A stretch of DNA of 62,556 bases from an uncultured Planctomycetaceae bacterium (GTDB lineage Bacteria > Planctomycetota > Planctomycetia > Pirellulales > UBA1268): contig CAISJI010000185.1 of assembly GCA_903885565.1 (NCBI GenBank), positions 1 to 62,556 of the forward strand, given 5' to 3'. The position numbers were made by a program, and so were the translations under genes. The notes beneath the pieces were generated by a model, which was not told where the DNA came from, made no database searches, and saw only the letters and a list, made by a program, of their open reading frames with translations. This document shows positions 6,916 through 16,114 of the stretch, in pieces (within the stretch, counting starts at the first letter, position 1; every line of letters begins with the position of its first letter).

Positions 6916-9294
6916 CTATCGGTGGGTTCGAAACGAAAAATCGCAGTGATCCTGGGTGAGATTGGGGCTGTAGTACGGGTCGACGGAAAGCCGCGAGCCC
7001 CAGCGGGCCTGCATCCATGCCGTCTCGCTTTCGAACCGGGCTTTTTTTTCCGGCGAATCGTCCGCCCCCCTCGTCTGCGATTCGTGGTGATAGAGTTCGG
7101 CGTAGGGAGTCCACAGGTTGCGATAGCCAGCTTCAGAAACCTTGAGGCAGAAGTCGACGTCGTTGAATGCCACCTGCAGATTTTCTTCGTCCAGCCCACC
7201 AACCTGTTGATAGACCGATTTTCGCACCAGCAGGCAGGCGGCTGTCACGGCCGAGTAGTTTTGGGTGAGGCAGAGCCGTCTGCAGTATCCGAAGGAATTC
7301 GCCGGCCATTGTGCATGGGAGTGGCCGGCAACGCCCCCAATGCCGATCACCACGCCAGCATGCTGGATTGATTCGTCTTCGTAGTAGAGCTTTGCACCCA
7401 CGCAACCAATCTCGGGTCGCAACGCATGGCTGGCCATCTCGCTGAGCCAATCGGGGCTGATGACCTCCGTGTCATTATTGATCAAGCCGATCAGCTCTCC
7501 CTTGGCATGACGGACGCCGAAATTATTGATGGCAGAGTAGTTGAATGGAAACGGATAGGGGAGCACCTTGACGCGAGAGTCTGCGGCCTGCATGCGAGTG
7601 AAATAGGCGTGCGTGGCCGGGTGGGTGCTCTCGTTGTCAAGAATGAGGATTTCGAACTGCTGGTAGGTTGTTTTGCTGAGGATGCTGCCGACGCAGCGTT
7701 CGAGCAGGTCGAGCCTGTCGCGGGTCGGAATCAGCAGGCTGACCAGCGGTTCCGGTGACGGAATCGGGTAACGAATGCGATAGGTGTCGGGCAGGAGGCC
7801 GGGCTCTACGCAGGTGTCGGTCTTGCCCTGTGAGTCGAAAAAATCGCGTAAGGATTGGATGCCCGCCCGGGTGGTATAGCTTTTCTGCCCTGAAGCCAGC
7901 GCGGTCGATCCCGATACCGCCCGCCAATGGTAGAGCACCTTGGGAATATGCACGATCGATTCGGGGGAGATATGGGGGAGGCAACGCAGCAGGAGATCAT
8001 GATCCTGACTCCCCTCCACGCCGCTGCGAAATCCGCCGATGCGTTGCAGCAGATCGCGGCGATACACGCCCAAATGGGAGACGTAGTTGCAGGAAAAGAA
8101 CAGATCAGGATTCCAGTCGGGCTTGAAATACGGATCTATTCTGTTGCCCTGTTCGTCGATTTTGTCTTCGTCGCTGTAAAGCACCTGAGCAGACGGATTT
8201 CGATCGATGGCCTGTGCCACAGAATGCAGCGCGTCGATAGGCAGCATGTCATCATGATCCATCAAGACAACATATTCACCCGTTGCCAAGGCAATCGCGC
8301 TGTTGCTGGCTGCTGAGATATGGCCATTGGTTTGGCGAAAGTCAATTTTGATTCGGTGGTCGTGCTGCGCATACTCCTGGAGCACAGTGCGGACATGGGG
8401 CTGTGTCGAAGCGTCGTCAGCAATGCAGAGTTCCCAGTGTGCGTAACTCTGCGCTCGGACCGAATCGATTGCCTGTCTGAGGAATGATTCGGGAGTGTTG
8501 TAGGTGGGAAGGATAATCGAAAAAACAGGGAGATGACGGAAGGAGGCTTGTTCCGAGAGCAGAGCCTCGTGCGGGGGTGTTTCTGCGGTTTCGAACCTGT
8601 CGAGCCATTCCTGATAGTCGACAGAACCCAGGATCCAATTTTGGAAGGTCTTGTTGTAGCGATGGTAGAGGGCTGCTGGTTGGTTGTCGCGGATTTGGTC
8701 GGCGGAGGGCACAAGGGCAGCGGTTTCGGCCAGTCGCTGGACCATCTCAAGGGAAGCCTGCAGCGGTGTTACCGGAAGTAACAACAGGCGGTTTACAGAG
8801 AACAGCCCGGGCCCTTCGAGGGGGTCGAAGCGGATCTGTTGTGGGGCAAAGGGAAGGTGGCAGATCCGGCGAAACGGCTGGCCGTGTTTCCAAGGCAACG
8901 CTACTGAGTTTTCCTCGCTACAGCCGGTACCCGAATCGAAATAGAGTTTTGCCGTGCCGCTCGTCTCGGAGGAGATGCAGGCTTCAATCAGGTGCCAGCC
9001 AGCCCGCGGCTCAAAGGAGTCGGGATGCAGGTAAAAGTGGGGGTCAGTGCCTTCTGATCGCCAGGCATCGTCTGGAGTGCCGGGGAGGACAAGTTGATGA
9101 GCGGGGATCAGGAAGAGAGACGCGATTTCACTCCCCCGGCCTGGGCTTTCGCCGGTTGAAATCGCAGTCAGGAGGTGGGCGACTGCCGCAGGCACTTCAG
9201 GTGCGGCGGGCGGTGGGGATGCTGAGCCAGTCGCCCCCGGATGATCGGCCACCTTCATGCCGAGGACTTGCTGCAGGAGTTGATAGAGTTTCAT
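6916..9294 (-). CDS. Tandem two-domain GT2 glycosyltransferase
   Basis: A 792-residue protein starting MKLYQLLQQVLG. After an N-terminal beta-rich region of about 250 residues there are two GT2 domains. Domain 1 (about residue 265) has FSIILPTYNTPESFLRQAID, CIADDAS, LMDHDDMLP and YSDEDKID. Domain 2 (about residue 515) has VSLLIPTRDRLDLLERCVGS, LILDNES, INNDTEVISP and GGLDEENLQVAFNDVDFCLK. Two GT2 modules in one chain, with DHDD in the first and NNDTE in the second, are typical of O-antigen/rhamnan-type bifunctional transferases. The frame is open upstream to 9498, but ATG 9294 gives the natural N-terminus. It lies just downstream of the related triple fusion gene and shares its domain layout. 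Confidence 0.87.
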   Translation of the reverse strand: MKLYQLLQQVLGMKVADHPGATGSASPPPAAPEVPAAVAHLLTAISTGESPGRGSEIASLFLIPAHQLVLPGTPDDAWRSEGTDPHFYLHPDSFEPRAGWHLIEACISSETSGTAKLYFDSGTGCSEENSVALPWKHGQPFRRICHLPFAPQQIRFDPLEGPGLFSVNRLLLLPVTPLQASLEMVQRLAETAALVPSADQIRDNQPAALYHRYNKTFQNWILGSVDYQEWLDRFETAETPPHEALLSEQASFRHLPVFSIILPTYNTPESFLRQAIDSVRAQSYAHWELCIADDASTQPHVRTVLQEYAQHDHRIKIDFRQTNGHISAASNSAIALATGEYVVLMDHDDMLPIDALHSVAQAIDRNPSAQVLYSDEDKIDEQGNRIDPYFKPDWNPDLFFSCNYVSHLGVYRRDLLQRIGGFRSGVEGSQDHDLLLRCLPHISPESIVHIPKVLYHWRAVSGSTALASGQKSYTTRAGIQSLRDFFDSQGKTDTCVEPGLLPDTYRIRYPIPSPEPLVSLLIPTRDRLDLLERCVGSILSKTTYQQFEILILDNESTHPATHAYFTRMQAADSRVKVLPYPFPFNYSAINNFGVRHAKGELIGLINNDTEVISPDWLSEMASHALRPEIGCVGAKLYYEDESIQHAGVVIGIGGVAGHSHAQWPANSFGYCRRLCLTQNYSAVTAACLLVRKSVYQQVGGLDEENLQVAFNDVDFCLKVSEAGYRNLWTPYAELYHHESQTRGADDSPEKKARFESETAWMQARWGSRLSVDPYYSPNLTQDHCDFSFRTHR

Positions 9295-9391
9295 TACTGC
9301 TCTGTTTCCTGGAAATGATTGTAGACAGCAACACCCGTTGAGCAGTCCGTGGGCGCTGGCCGGCATAGGTTGCTTTCCGACGGAGTGGTGT

Positions 9392-12139
9392 TCATGGCAC
9401 TTGCTCGCTCCCGGCCCGGAGGCACACCTGCCGGTACAACTCGAGGTCACCTGCGATGAGCTCCCGAATCTGATCGGCGTAGGGGAGAAGTGTTTCATGC
9501 ATCTGCTCCGACCCGATATTCTCCCGCCGGTTGAGCACGATCTGCTCCGGAAGCCGAAGCTCAGCGGCTACTCTGGCCAGAAACTGCGGAAACCGCTCCT
9601 GAAGCCCCACAATTCGTATCTGGGCGAGGTTGGCGATCGCCTGTTCTACGAGGCTTTCGGATTGTGAGACGGTCCAGTTGGCGGTTGTGAATCTACTTGA
9701 GACCAAGTAACGAGTCTGATAATTGATGACAGACCCTGCGAGGAAGCTCTTGTCGTGCAGCAGATCCTGTGGCGGGATTCCTCTGACTCTCGAAAAATGC
9801 CCAATCATTGAAACCGCTCTGGCATAGGGTTCTCGAAGGCACGTAATGATCGTGCGATCGGGAAACAGGTCGAGCAGATCGCACAAGAGGTAGTGCCCTA
9901 TGAAGAATCGCTTTGTGGCGATAATCGCTCGTTGCTGTTTTACCTGTACGGGAGAAAGATAGTCGCCTTTGTTGTTGTGGAGATCCTGAGTCGTGGGGAA
10001 TATGTCATCGGGGAATGCCGTGGTGAGTATCTTCCGCAGCGTGGTGCCGGCTGTTTTGGGAATGTGCATGAGCGCGTACTGTTGCAGCGCGGTTGTACTT
10101 TCGGCATGCACGGCCAATGGCAAAGCGGGCCCTTGGGCCTGGAGCGCCCGAGTGTCGCGGCGAAGCCATGTCTTCTTGCGGCGCGGCGGGAATGCGAGGC
10201 TGTAGTCAACCCACCGTTGATCGAAATTGGGGCCGTAGAAGGGGTCGCTTTCGATCTGGCTTCCCCAGGTCTGCTGCATGTGGGCGATGGCGCGTTTGAA
10301 GCATTCAATCGCCTCTGGACGGAGGTCGGAGCCGCGGGAAAGCGATTCCAAATGGGTCAGTTCCGCCTGGGGCGTCCAGATGATCTGGTACCCATGCGCT
10401 CCGATCTTCAGGCAGAGATCGACGTCGTTGAAGGCGACTGGCAGATGCTGCTCGTCGAATCCGCCCACCTCGTCAAACACGCTCCGGCGCATCGCCAAGC
10501 AGGCGGCCGTGACCGCCGACATGTTGCGAGCGACCCGCAAGTGGTTGAGGTAACCGGGGGCATCCGCTGCCGTCCGTTCGTAGGCATGCCCGGCCACCGG
10601 TTCGATCGATCCCACGCCGAGAATCACACCGGCATGCTGAATTGTGCCGTTGTTGTAGAGAAGCTTGGCACCGACGGCCCCCACCTCCGGCCGCACAGCC
10701 TGCGCCACCATTGCCGAGAGCCAGCCGGGATGGCGGATGAGAATGTCGTTGTTGAGTAGCAGCAGGATCTCGCCACGCGATTCGCCAACCGCCTTGTTGT
10801 TGATCGCTGAATAATTGAAGGGTCCTGAGCAGGGGAGGATGCGCACGCGGGAATCAGTCACGAGGCGGTCGAAGAGCCGGAATGTCGCCGGTTCGCAGCT
10901 GCCATTATCGGCGACGAGCACTTCCAGTGCCGGATAATCGGTGGCAGCCAGCAGGCCATCAAGACACTTTTCCAGCAGATCGGCCCGGTCGCGGGTGGGG
11001 ATGACGACCGACACCAAGGGAGGCGGGGAGGGGATTTGCCGGCCGATGTGCTGCCAGCCTGGGGCTCCAGAGAGGGGAGCCACCACGGCCCCCTTTTGCC
11101 CTGTGCGGGCCAGATGTTCGCTGACAGCCCGCTGGGCGGATGATTGGCTGGGGCTTTCTGTGCCGCGGGCCTCATGACGCCCGCGGGAGTGATGGAGAAC
11201 CAGCGGGAGATGACGGATTCGGTTGGCAGGCGTGGCGGCGCTTGCTCTCAGAATGAGGTCGTAATCACGGCTCTCGCCAAAGCCGCTGCGGAAGCCACCG
11301 ATATCGTTGAGGAGCCGGCGCCGAAAGAGGGCCAGATTGCCAACCATGTTGTGGCTGAGCATCATCTCAGGGTTCCAGCCGGTTTTCAGGATTGGCTGGC
11401 ACCTTTGGCCGGCGGGGTCGAGCCGGTCTTCGTCGCTGAAGAGGATCTCGGCGTCGGGGTGGAGGTCGATTTCGGCGGCCATTTCATAGAAAGCCTGCTC
11501 GGCCAGCAGATTTCCGGCCGCGATGATCCCCACGAAATCGCCTGTCGCCAGTGCCAATGCCGCGTTGGCAGCGTTTGCCTCGTCGCCAGCCAAAAGTGTC
11601 TCAGCGATCTTGATCCGCGGGTCGGCGGCAGCCGCAGCGGCCACGAGCGAACTCACCTCCGGCGTATCCCCGGCGGCGGTGTGCAAGGCGATGCAGAGTT
11701 CCCAATCGGGATAGATCTGCTGCCGCACCGAATCGATCGTGGCTGTGATCGAACTGGGGTCAGTGGAGACGATTGGCAGGAGCAGCGAACAGGCGGGACG
11801 AAATGAAAACCGTTCGCTGCGCCGGGCGATTTTCTGGCGGTCGTCTGGCATGAGCGTGTCGAATTGAACGAGCCAGTCGGCATAGACTGCAGCCGGCCCA
11901 GGCGGTCGCTGCGTTTCCTGAATCGCCCGCACCAGCCGGGCCCCGCCGGGCAGCTGGGTGAACGCCTTTGCCGTGCGCAGGCAAAAGTCGTGGATCCGCT
12001 GGTGGCGGCGGATCAGCGAAAGGAGGGCAGCGGTGGTGATGGCGAGCCGATGGGCCACGGGAGAGCTTCGGGCAGGGCGGTCGAGAACCTGCGAGGCACA
12101 CAGCACTCCGCAAAACTGACCGGAGGGAAACGGTGGCAA
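9392..12139 (-). CDS. GT2-GT2-sulfotransferase fusion protein
   Basis: A 915-residue three-module protein. GT2 domain 1 (from about residue 115) has SLLLPIVSTDPSS and YSDED-type FSDEDRLD but has lost the usual DDAS/DHDD residues (CIALHTAAG, IIAAGN). GT2 domain 2 (about residue 370) is complete: VSVVIPTRDRADLLEKCLDG, LVADNGS, LLNNDILIRHPGW, GGFDEQHLPVAFNDVDLCLK. The C-terminal 220 residues are a sulfotransferase-type domain with YALMHIPKTAGTTLRKIL (5'-phosphosulfate loop) and ITCLREPYARAVSMIGHFSR (3'-phosphate motif). One chain could therefore extend and sulfate the same glycan. The start is a TTG and is uncertain. It lies 97 bases upstream of the double-GT2 gene and is probably in the same transcript. 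Confidence 0.85.
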   Translation of the reverse strand: MPPFPSGQFCGVLCASQVLDRPARSSPVAHRLAITTAALLSLIRRHQRIHDFCLRTAKAFTQLPGGARLVRAIQETQRPPGPAAVYADWLVQFDTLMPDDRQKIARRSERFSFRPACSLLLPIVSTDPSSITATIDSVRQQIYPDWELCIALHTAAGDTPEVSSLVAAAAAADPRIKIAETLLAGDEANAANAALALATGDFVGIIAAGNLLAEQAFYEMAAEIDLHPDAEILFSDEDRLDPAGQRCQPILKTGWNPEMMLSHNMVGNLALFRRRLLNDIGGFRSGFGESRDYDLILRASAATPANRIRHLPLVLHHSRGRHEARGTESPSQSSAQRAVSEHLARTGQKGAVVAPLSGAPGWQHIGRQIPSPPPLVSVVIPTRDRADLLEKCLDGLLAATDYPALEVLVADNGSCEPATFRLFDRLVTDSRVRILPCSGPFNYSAINNKAVGESRGEILLLLNNDILIRHPGWLSAMVAQAVRPEVGAVGAKLLYNNGTIQHAGVILGVGSIEPVAGHAYERTAADAPGYLNHLRVARNMSAVTAACLAMRRSVFDEVGGFDEQHLPVAFNDVDLCLKIGAHGYQIIWTPQAELTHLESLSRGSDLRPEAIECFKRAIAHMQQTWGSQIESDPFYGPNFDQRWVDYSLAFPPRRKKTWLRRDTRALQAQGPALPLAVHAESTTALQQYALMHIPKTAGTTLRKILTTAFPDDIFPTTQDLHNNKGDYLSPVQVKQQRAIIATKRFFIGHYLLCDLLDLFPDRTIITCLREPYARAVSMIGHFSRVRGIPPQDLLHDKSFLAGSVINYQTRYLVSSRFTTANWTVSQSESLVEQAIANLAQIRIVGLQERFPQFLARVAAELRLPEQIVLNRRENIGSEQMHETLLPYADQIRELIAGDLELYRQVCLRAGSEQVP

Positions 12140-12374
12140 AAGCCGGAAACTATCCTACCTTCTCACAAGGCTTTTCAAAGTGACTGCGACGGATGAAAGG
12201 TCTGGCAGGCCCTCGGGAACGGGTCGGCTGGCCCCGGCGCCGGGCGACGCCATTTTCGGGGGAAGCGCCCCGTCGGAGACACCGCTCAACCAACGGCTTC
12301 TGCATGCCGAACACGCCGGCGTTGAGAAGCAGATTGTGGACTATAGAAGCAGGACGCCGTTTTCAAACACCTCA

Positions 12375-13592
12375 TCATTCAGGCCGACTGATCTCAAATC
12401 CTCTCTCCTTTCCATACCGCAGGTAGTGGTAGAGCGGGTTGATCCCTGAGTCGCGGACGCCCGCGTATCGCCTGAGATAGGCGCCGGTAGAAAAATCGCC
12501 CGACGGATTTTGGAGTTCCCTGCTTCCATGGTGCAGGTAGTGCAGGATCGGATCCATGCCCGTCGCTTTCCGGGATAGGAACGCAGATACCAGGCTGCGT
12601 CAAAGAGGGGGGATATGGCGAGCGCCGCCTGCATGGTGGGGATGTCGGCAGCAGCCTCGATGCAAAACCTTCCCTTCCCGACGGGAAAAAGCCCGCCGGA
12701 GAGGCGTGCCGGTTCGAAAGTGGAAGATTTCAACAGTCGGGATCCGCTCCGCCGGGGCTTGACAGTCACGAACACCTCTATGAATTCGGCGCGAATGCCG
12801 TGACTCAGGTCATCAATCTTGAGAAGGTGGGTGAACAGGCCGCATGCCTCAAAGATATGGCGACAAAGATCGAATCCCCAGTCGATGGTAACCAGCGACT
12901 TTTTATCCTGATCCGGGCTTCCGTGATATTGGGCCGGTTTCACGTAGACCACTTCATTATGATCAAGATGGGCCCTCAGCGCGGACGGGGAGGATCTATT
13001 GACAAGAGGAACAGTCCCGATATGCATGCCCCCCCGGCTTGAGAGTGCGAGCAATTTCCTTGAATACCTGCGAAGGTCGGAAAACATGCTCAAGCACATC
13101 CTGTGTTATGTGCAGATCGAGCGATTCGTTAGGAAACGACAGTGACTCAAGATTCTCGCTCCGAATTCCGCCGACCATGGTTCCCGAGGCTTGATCCTGA
13201 AGATACTGCGATGGAATGTATTGGGGGCATTCTCGAGAGAGGCGTGCGCTGGCTCCTCGTTGTGCGGGCGAAGATTCGTGGATCACGGCTGTGCGCCATT
13301 GAGGAAACCAGGATTCAATCGCGACTATCAGCGCCCTTTCCCGCGGAAGACTCCCGCAGTGTGTGCACAAAAACTGATCGCGAAACCATGGGCTGTTGGC
13401 AACGAAATCAACATCGTTGTCACAGGGAGGGCAGTGTCCGCTCCATTGGAAATAGGGTGCAGGCGAAGCGGGCATGGCCGATTGTTCTCCAGATGCTGGC
13501 AGACTGTGAGTCGGGTGCGGTGTCGCGGATGGAGAGGCTTTTTGCCACTGAGGGGCTTGTGGCAGGTTCACCGAGCGACGGTGCGGGGGCAT
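12375..13592 (-). pseudogene. SAM methyltransferase with C-terminal LRSYPD-type repeats, two frameshifts
   Basis: The first frame (13592 to about 13030) encodes a Cys-rich N-terminus (HCPPCDNDVDFVA, FLCTHCGSLPRERAL) and a class I methyltransferase core (IHESSPAQRG, LDLHITQDVLEHVF, TLKPGG). At a run of seven G (plus-strand C 13029-13035) the frame shifts by one base; the next frame continues MHIGTVPLVNRS through to SPLFDAAWYLRSYPG near 12575. There a second shift leads to MDPILHYLHHGSRELQNPSG and a stop at 12375. The spliced product matches the C-terminal module of the adjacent plus-strand gene. Each shift is a single-base change modulo 3. Either the gene is decaying, or the G-tract is a sequencing error or slippery site. 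Without shifts it would be about 400 residues. Confidence 0.72.
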
Positions 13593-13614
13593 TGCGCGGT
13601 GGCTCTGGCTGTCC

Positions 13615-13644
13615 GTGGAAAAGTCATCCCGGGCCTTTTTCCAC
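13615..13644. repeat. GTGGAAAAG-armed inverted repeat
   Basis: GTGGAAAAG and CTTTTTCCAC face each other around TCATCCCGGGC. Sixteen bases, GAAAAGTCATCCCGGG (13618-13633), recur exactly at 29714-29729. It lies between the two divergent genes, upstream of the methyltransferase pseudogene, and is related in its arms to hairpins at 30166-30195 and 52017-52087. Confidence 0.55.
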
Positions 13645-13883
13645 GACCACCGCACCCGGTGGCGAATCACTCGATCGGCAGTTTGCCCGCGGCAGGGTGC
13701 CCCGAGCCGGTGAAAGCGAGGCGCGCTTGAACGGACGACGCTCCTGCCTCTTGAGTACGGAAAAATAGGTCTGGTATACGGGGCGTTGTGGTGGCTGGAT
13801 ATACTGGAGCTTGGCTGTTTTTGCAGTTGTTGGGGTGCTCAGGATTGAGCGATACCCTTCAGCCCACCGTTCGGAGGCAAGGT

Positions 13884-15245
13884 ATGACATCTTACCGACA
13901 GGAGATCATTCTACACGTCGGCCATAGCAAGACTGGGTCGAGCTGGATCCAGTCGTGTCTGGCACTGAGTGTGGGGGCGCTGAGAGATGCGGGTATTGAG
14001 TATCCGGAAATCGAAAGTCCGGAAATCACCCCTTTTTTTTGGGCGCAACGGGGCGGCATCAGCAGCGGAAATCTTGGGTCTGCCGAGCGCTTCGTGGATA
14101 CGGTCACTGAAACGGCAAGACAGCACGCCAAGGCGAGGCGTCTGCTGTTTTCGAGTGAAAAGGTGTTCGATCGTATTCGGGAGGAGAATGGATCAATAGC
14201 CGAACTGCAAAAGCAGTTCGATGTGACGGTGATCCTGTTCACGCGGGAGTTTTTCGCGCATGCAAACTCCGAATACAATCAAGGTGTCAAACGAAGTCAG
14301 ACCACAGGTACTCTCGACGATTATATTGCGAAGCACTATCGGCAGCCGGAGTATGTGCTTGACGTCCTCCGGGTGCTTGAGTGTTCAGGATGTCGGGTCA
14401 AGGTTTTTAATTACAGCCGGCATGCCAGCCATCTGCTAGACACTTTTGCTGCGGCGATCGGTATCGCGCCGGAAAAGCTTGTGGTGCCGCCGGTGGCCCG
14501 CGTGAATCGGTCGCTGGACGCAGCGGAGATTTATTTTGCGAGACGCTTCAACGAGGTGAGCGGATCCTCCTCGCATGCTCTGATTGCGGACCCGCTTTGC
14601 GAGCAACTGCCGCTGCATCCTGCAGACGTTCCGAGTATCGCAAGGCAGGATTACGAGGCTTTTCGCGAGAGGATGGAGCCTCTCGAAGCGACGATGAATC
14701 GTTGGTTGCCGCACGCCGAACGCTACGGCGAGGAAGAGGCCATGGTCTTTGACGAGCAGGGGAGTTCAAGTGGAGGAGTTCTGCAGTTTTCCACTGCACA
14801 GATCGACATTCTGGCCAGGTCGCTCGGACGGGAGTTTGCACGTCTGAAGCAGGTGGAGCAGAACGCCCGCCGCCCAGCCAATGGTTCTGCCCGTATTCTG
14901 GGGCCCTTGTCGGGTGGGCTTTCGCGTGTCGGGGGCGGGCGATTCCGAATTGCGGTGACACCTGACATAGGTGCCATGTATGCGGTGATCGCCACATCCC
15001 CGTTGTTTGATGCAGCCTGGTATTTGCGATCCTATCCGGACGTGAAAGCGGCGAGGATCGATCCGATTGAGCACTATCTGCGGCATGGAGGCAGGGAACT
15101 CCGGAATCCCTCCGGTGCATTTGATGCCCGTGCCTATGTCGAACGATACCCGAGCGTTCGTGCCTCAGGCCTCAACCCGCTGTACCACTACATCAGCCAT
15201 GGGAAGAAGAAGGGGTGGGTGATCAGCCAGCCAGGCGCTCAATAG
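13884..15245 (+). CDS. Sulfotransferase-like protein with C-terminal LRSYPD repeats
   Basis: A 453-residue protein. EIILHVGHSKTGSSWIQSCL at residue 7-26 is a 5'-phosphosulfate loop of the sulfotransferase type, LLFSSEKVFDRI is the conserved SSE segment of this subfamily, and VTVILFTREFFAHANSEYNQ corresponds to the 3'-phosphate motif. The last 80 residues hold two copies of a 36-residue repeat: FDAAWYLRSYPDV..ARIDPIEHYLRHG and FDARAYVERYPSV..SGLNPLYHYISHG. This tail also occurs in the neighbouring methyltransferase pseudogene and is known from many polysaccharide glycosyltransferases. GGAGG stands 6 bases before ATG 13884, which decides the start over the longer frame from 13788. A hairpin terminator follows. 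Confidence 0.8.
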   Translation: MTSYRQEIILHVGHSKTGSSWIQSCLALSVGALRDAGIEYPEIESPEITPFFWAQRGGISSGNLGSAERFVDTVTETARQHAKARRLLFSSEKVFDRIREENGSIAELQKQFDVTVILFTREFFAHANSEYNQGVKRSQTTGTLDDYIAKHYRQPEYVLDVLRVLECSGCRVKVFNYSRHASHLLDTFAAAIGIAPEKLVVPPVARVNRSLDAAEIYFARRFNEVSGSSSHALIADPLCEQLPLHPADVPSIARQDYEAFRERMEPLEATMNRWLPHAERYGEEEAMVFDEQGSSSGGVLQFSTAQIDILARSLGREFARLKQVEQNARRPANGSARILGPLSGGLSRVGGGRFRIAVTPDIGAMYAVIATSPLFDAAWYLRSYPDVKAARIDPIEHYLRHGGRELRNPSGAFDARAYVERYPSVRASGLNPLYHYISHGKKKGWVISQPGAQ

Positions 15246-15271
15246 CGTTTGCGGGTCGTGGCTCAAGGCGG

Positions 15272-15298
15272 CCGCCGCTGCATGCGGCGGTTGTTGTT
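15272..15298 (+). terminator. Hairpin terminator after the sulfotransferase-like gene
   Basis: CCGCCGC and GCGGCGG form a 7-bp perfect stem around the loop TGCAT, followed by TTGTTGTT, 27 bases after the stop codon at 15245. The interrupted T-tract makes it a moderate candidate. Confidence 0.55.
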
Positions 15299-15373
15299 GC
15301 CGGCGTAAAACCGTGGCTGATGTGGCCGGGATCACCACTGAGAAGAGGGCATTGAAGCGGTTTTCACCGACAG

Positions 15374-15979
15374 CTAGGCCTCTTCCGGGAGCGTCAGTAT
15401 ATCGCCGTAGACTTTTCGCTCAATCCGAGTCCAGTCTGGACAGAGGTCGTAGAGCCTGGCGAGTTCGCTGGGTGTGAACCAGAAGCCAATGTTTTTTGGG
15501 TAGGATGGGGACGCATTCTTTTTCGTGAAGAACGACCGAACAGCCTGAGGCTTCAGTCGCAACGCCTGAGCGAGGTCATCCGCCGCATGCTCAATGCGAA
15601 TCCAGTCATCCACGGGGTAGCTGCTGTAGGCTCGGGCATATTTGTTTGGAGTATTGAGATCACCGTCTTGCTCAAAGAATTGGCCTTGGACGAGCATTTC
15701 GCGGGTGATGGTTCGGTAAGGAGGTCGGCTGGCTTCGAAGAGAACCCGACTGAGAAGCCAGTGCGGGAGTCTTCTAAACCCGCAAATCACCCGTTTTCCG
15801 GCGGGCGAGAACGAAGCGTCATAGCGCTTTCGCTCATGAATTCCGTGGTGCCAGATCACGTTGTTCGGGTCGATGGGGTCGAATACGGCGTCGGGCCTCA
15901 GCAAGCGCAGGGCGGATTCAGTCGACATTCCACCCGTCTTGGGGAAGTGCAGCCAGATAAAGTCTGCGCCGACGATCAT
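15374..15979 (-). CDS. Sulfotransferase-like protein
   Basis: A 201-residue protein starting MIVGADFIWLHFPKTGGMST. The first 20 residues hold the 5'-phosphosulfate loop (HFPKTGG), and KRVICGFRRLPHWLLSRVLF near residue 75 corresponds to the 3'-phosphate motif. The rest (WIRIEHAADDLAQAL, FTPSELARLYDLCPDWTRIE) follows the pattern of short sulfotransferase-family proteins of polysaccharide loci. The frame runs upstream to 16108, but that extension translates a REP-like repeat (16007-16044), so ATG 15979 is chosen. It is on the opposite strand to the preceding gene and in line with three more minus-strand glycan genes. Confidence 0.75.
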   Translation of the reverse strand: MIVGADFIWLHFPKTGGMSTESALRLLRPDAVFDPIDPNNVIWHHGIHERKRYDASFSPAGKRVICGFRRLPHWLLSRVLFEASRPPYRTITREMLVQGQFFEQDGDLNTPNKYARAYSSYPVDDWIRIEHAADDLAQALRLKPQAVRSFFTKKNASPSYPKNIGFWFTPSELARLYDLCPDWTRIERKVYGDILTLPEEA

Positions 15980-16006
15980 GTGTGAGTTCGCATTCTCAGT
16001 GCCTCG

Positions 16007-16044
16007 CAGGCTGTAGATGAAGTCCAGCATCGCCGGGTGCGATG
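16007..16044 (+). repeat. REP-like dispersed repeat, copy B
   Basis: CAGGCTGTAGATGAAGTCCA then GCATCGCCGGGTGCGATG. The second part is a perfect CATCGC/GCGATG hairpin with loop CGGGT. It sits 27 bases upstream of the sulfotransferase start at 15979, reading away from that gene. Copies A and C are at 4511-4550 and 52091-52130. Confidence 0.72.
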
Positions 16045-16114
16045 TCTGTCGGCGTTGGCAATCCTTGCCGTTTCCATCAGTCGAACACACTGGACGATTG
16101 TTTTTCAAGGACCG

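Noticed and set aside
13788-13883. N-terminal extension of the sulfotransferase-like protein as a signal peptide
   Set aside because: The hydrophobic stretch is short, lacks a cleavage site, and the GGAGG-led ATG at 13884 begins directly at the PAPS-binding strand.
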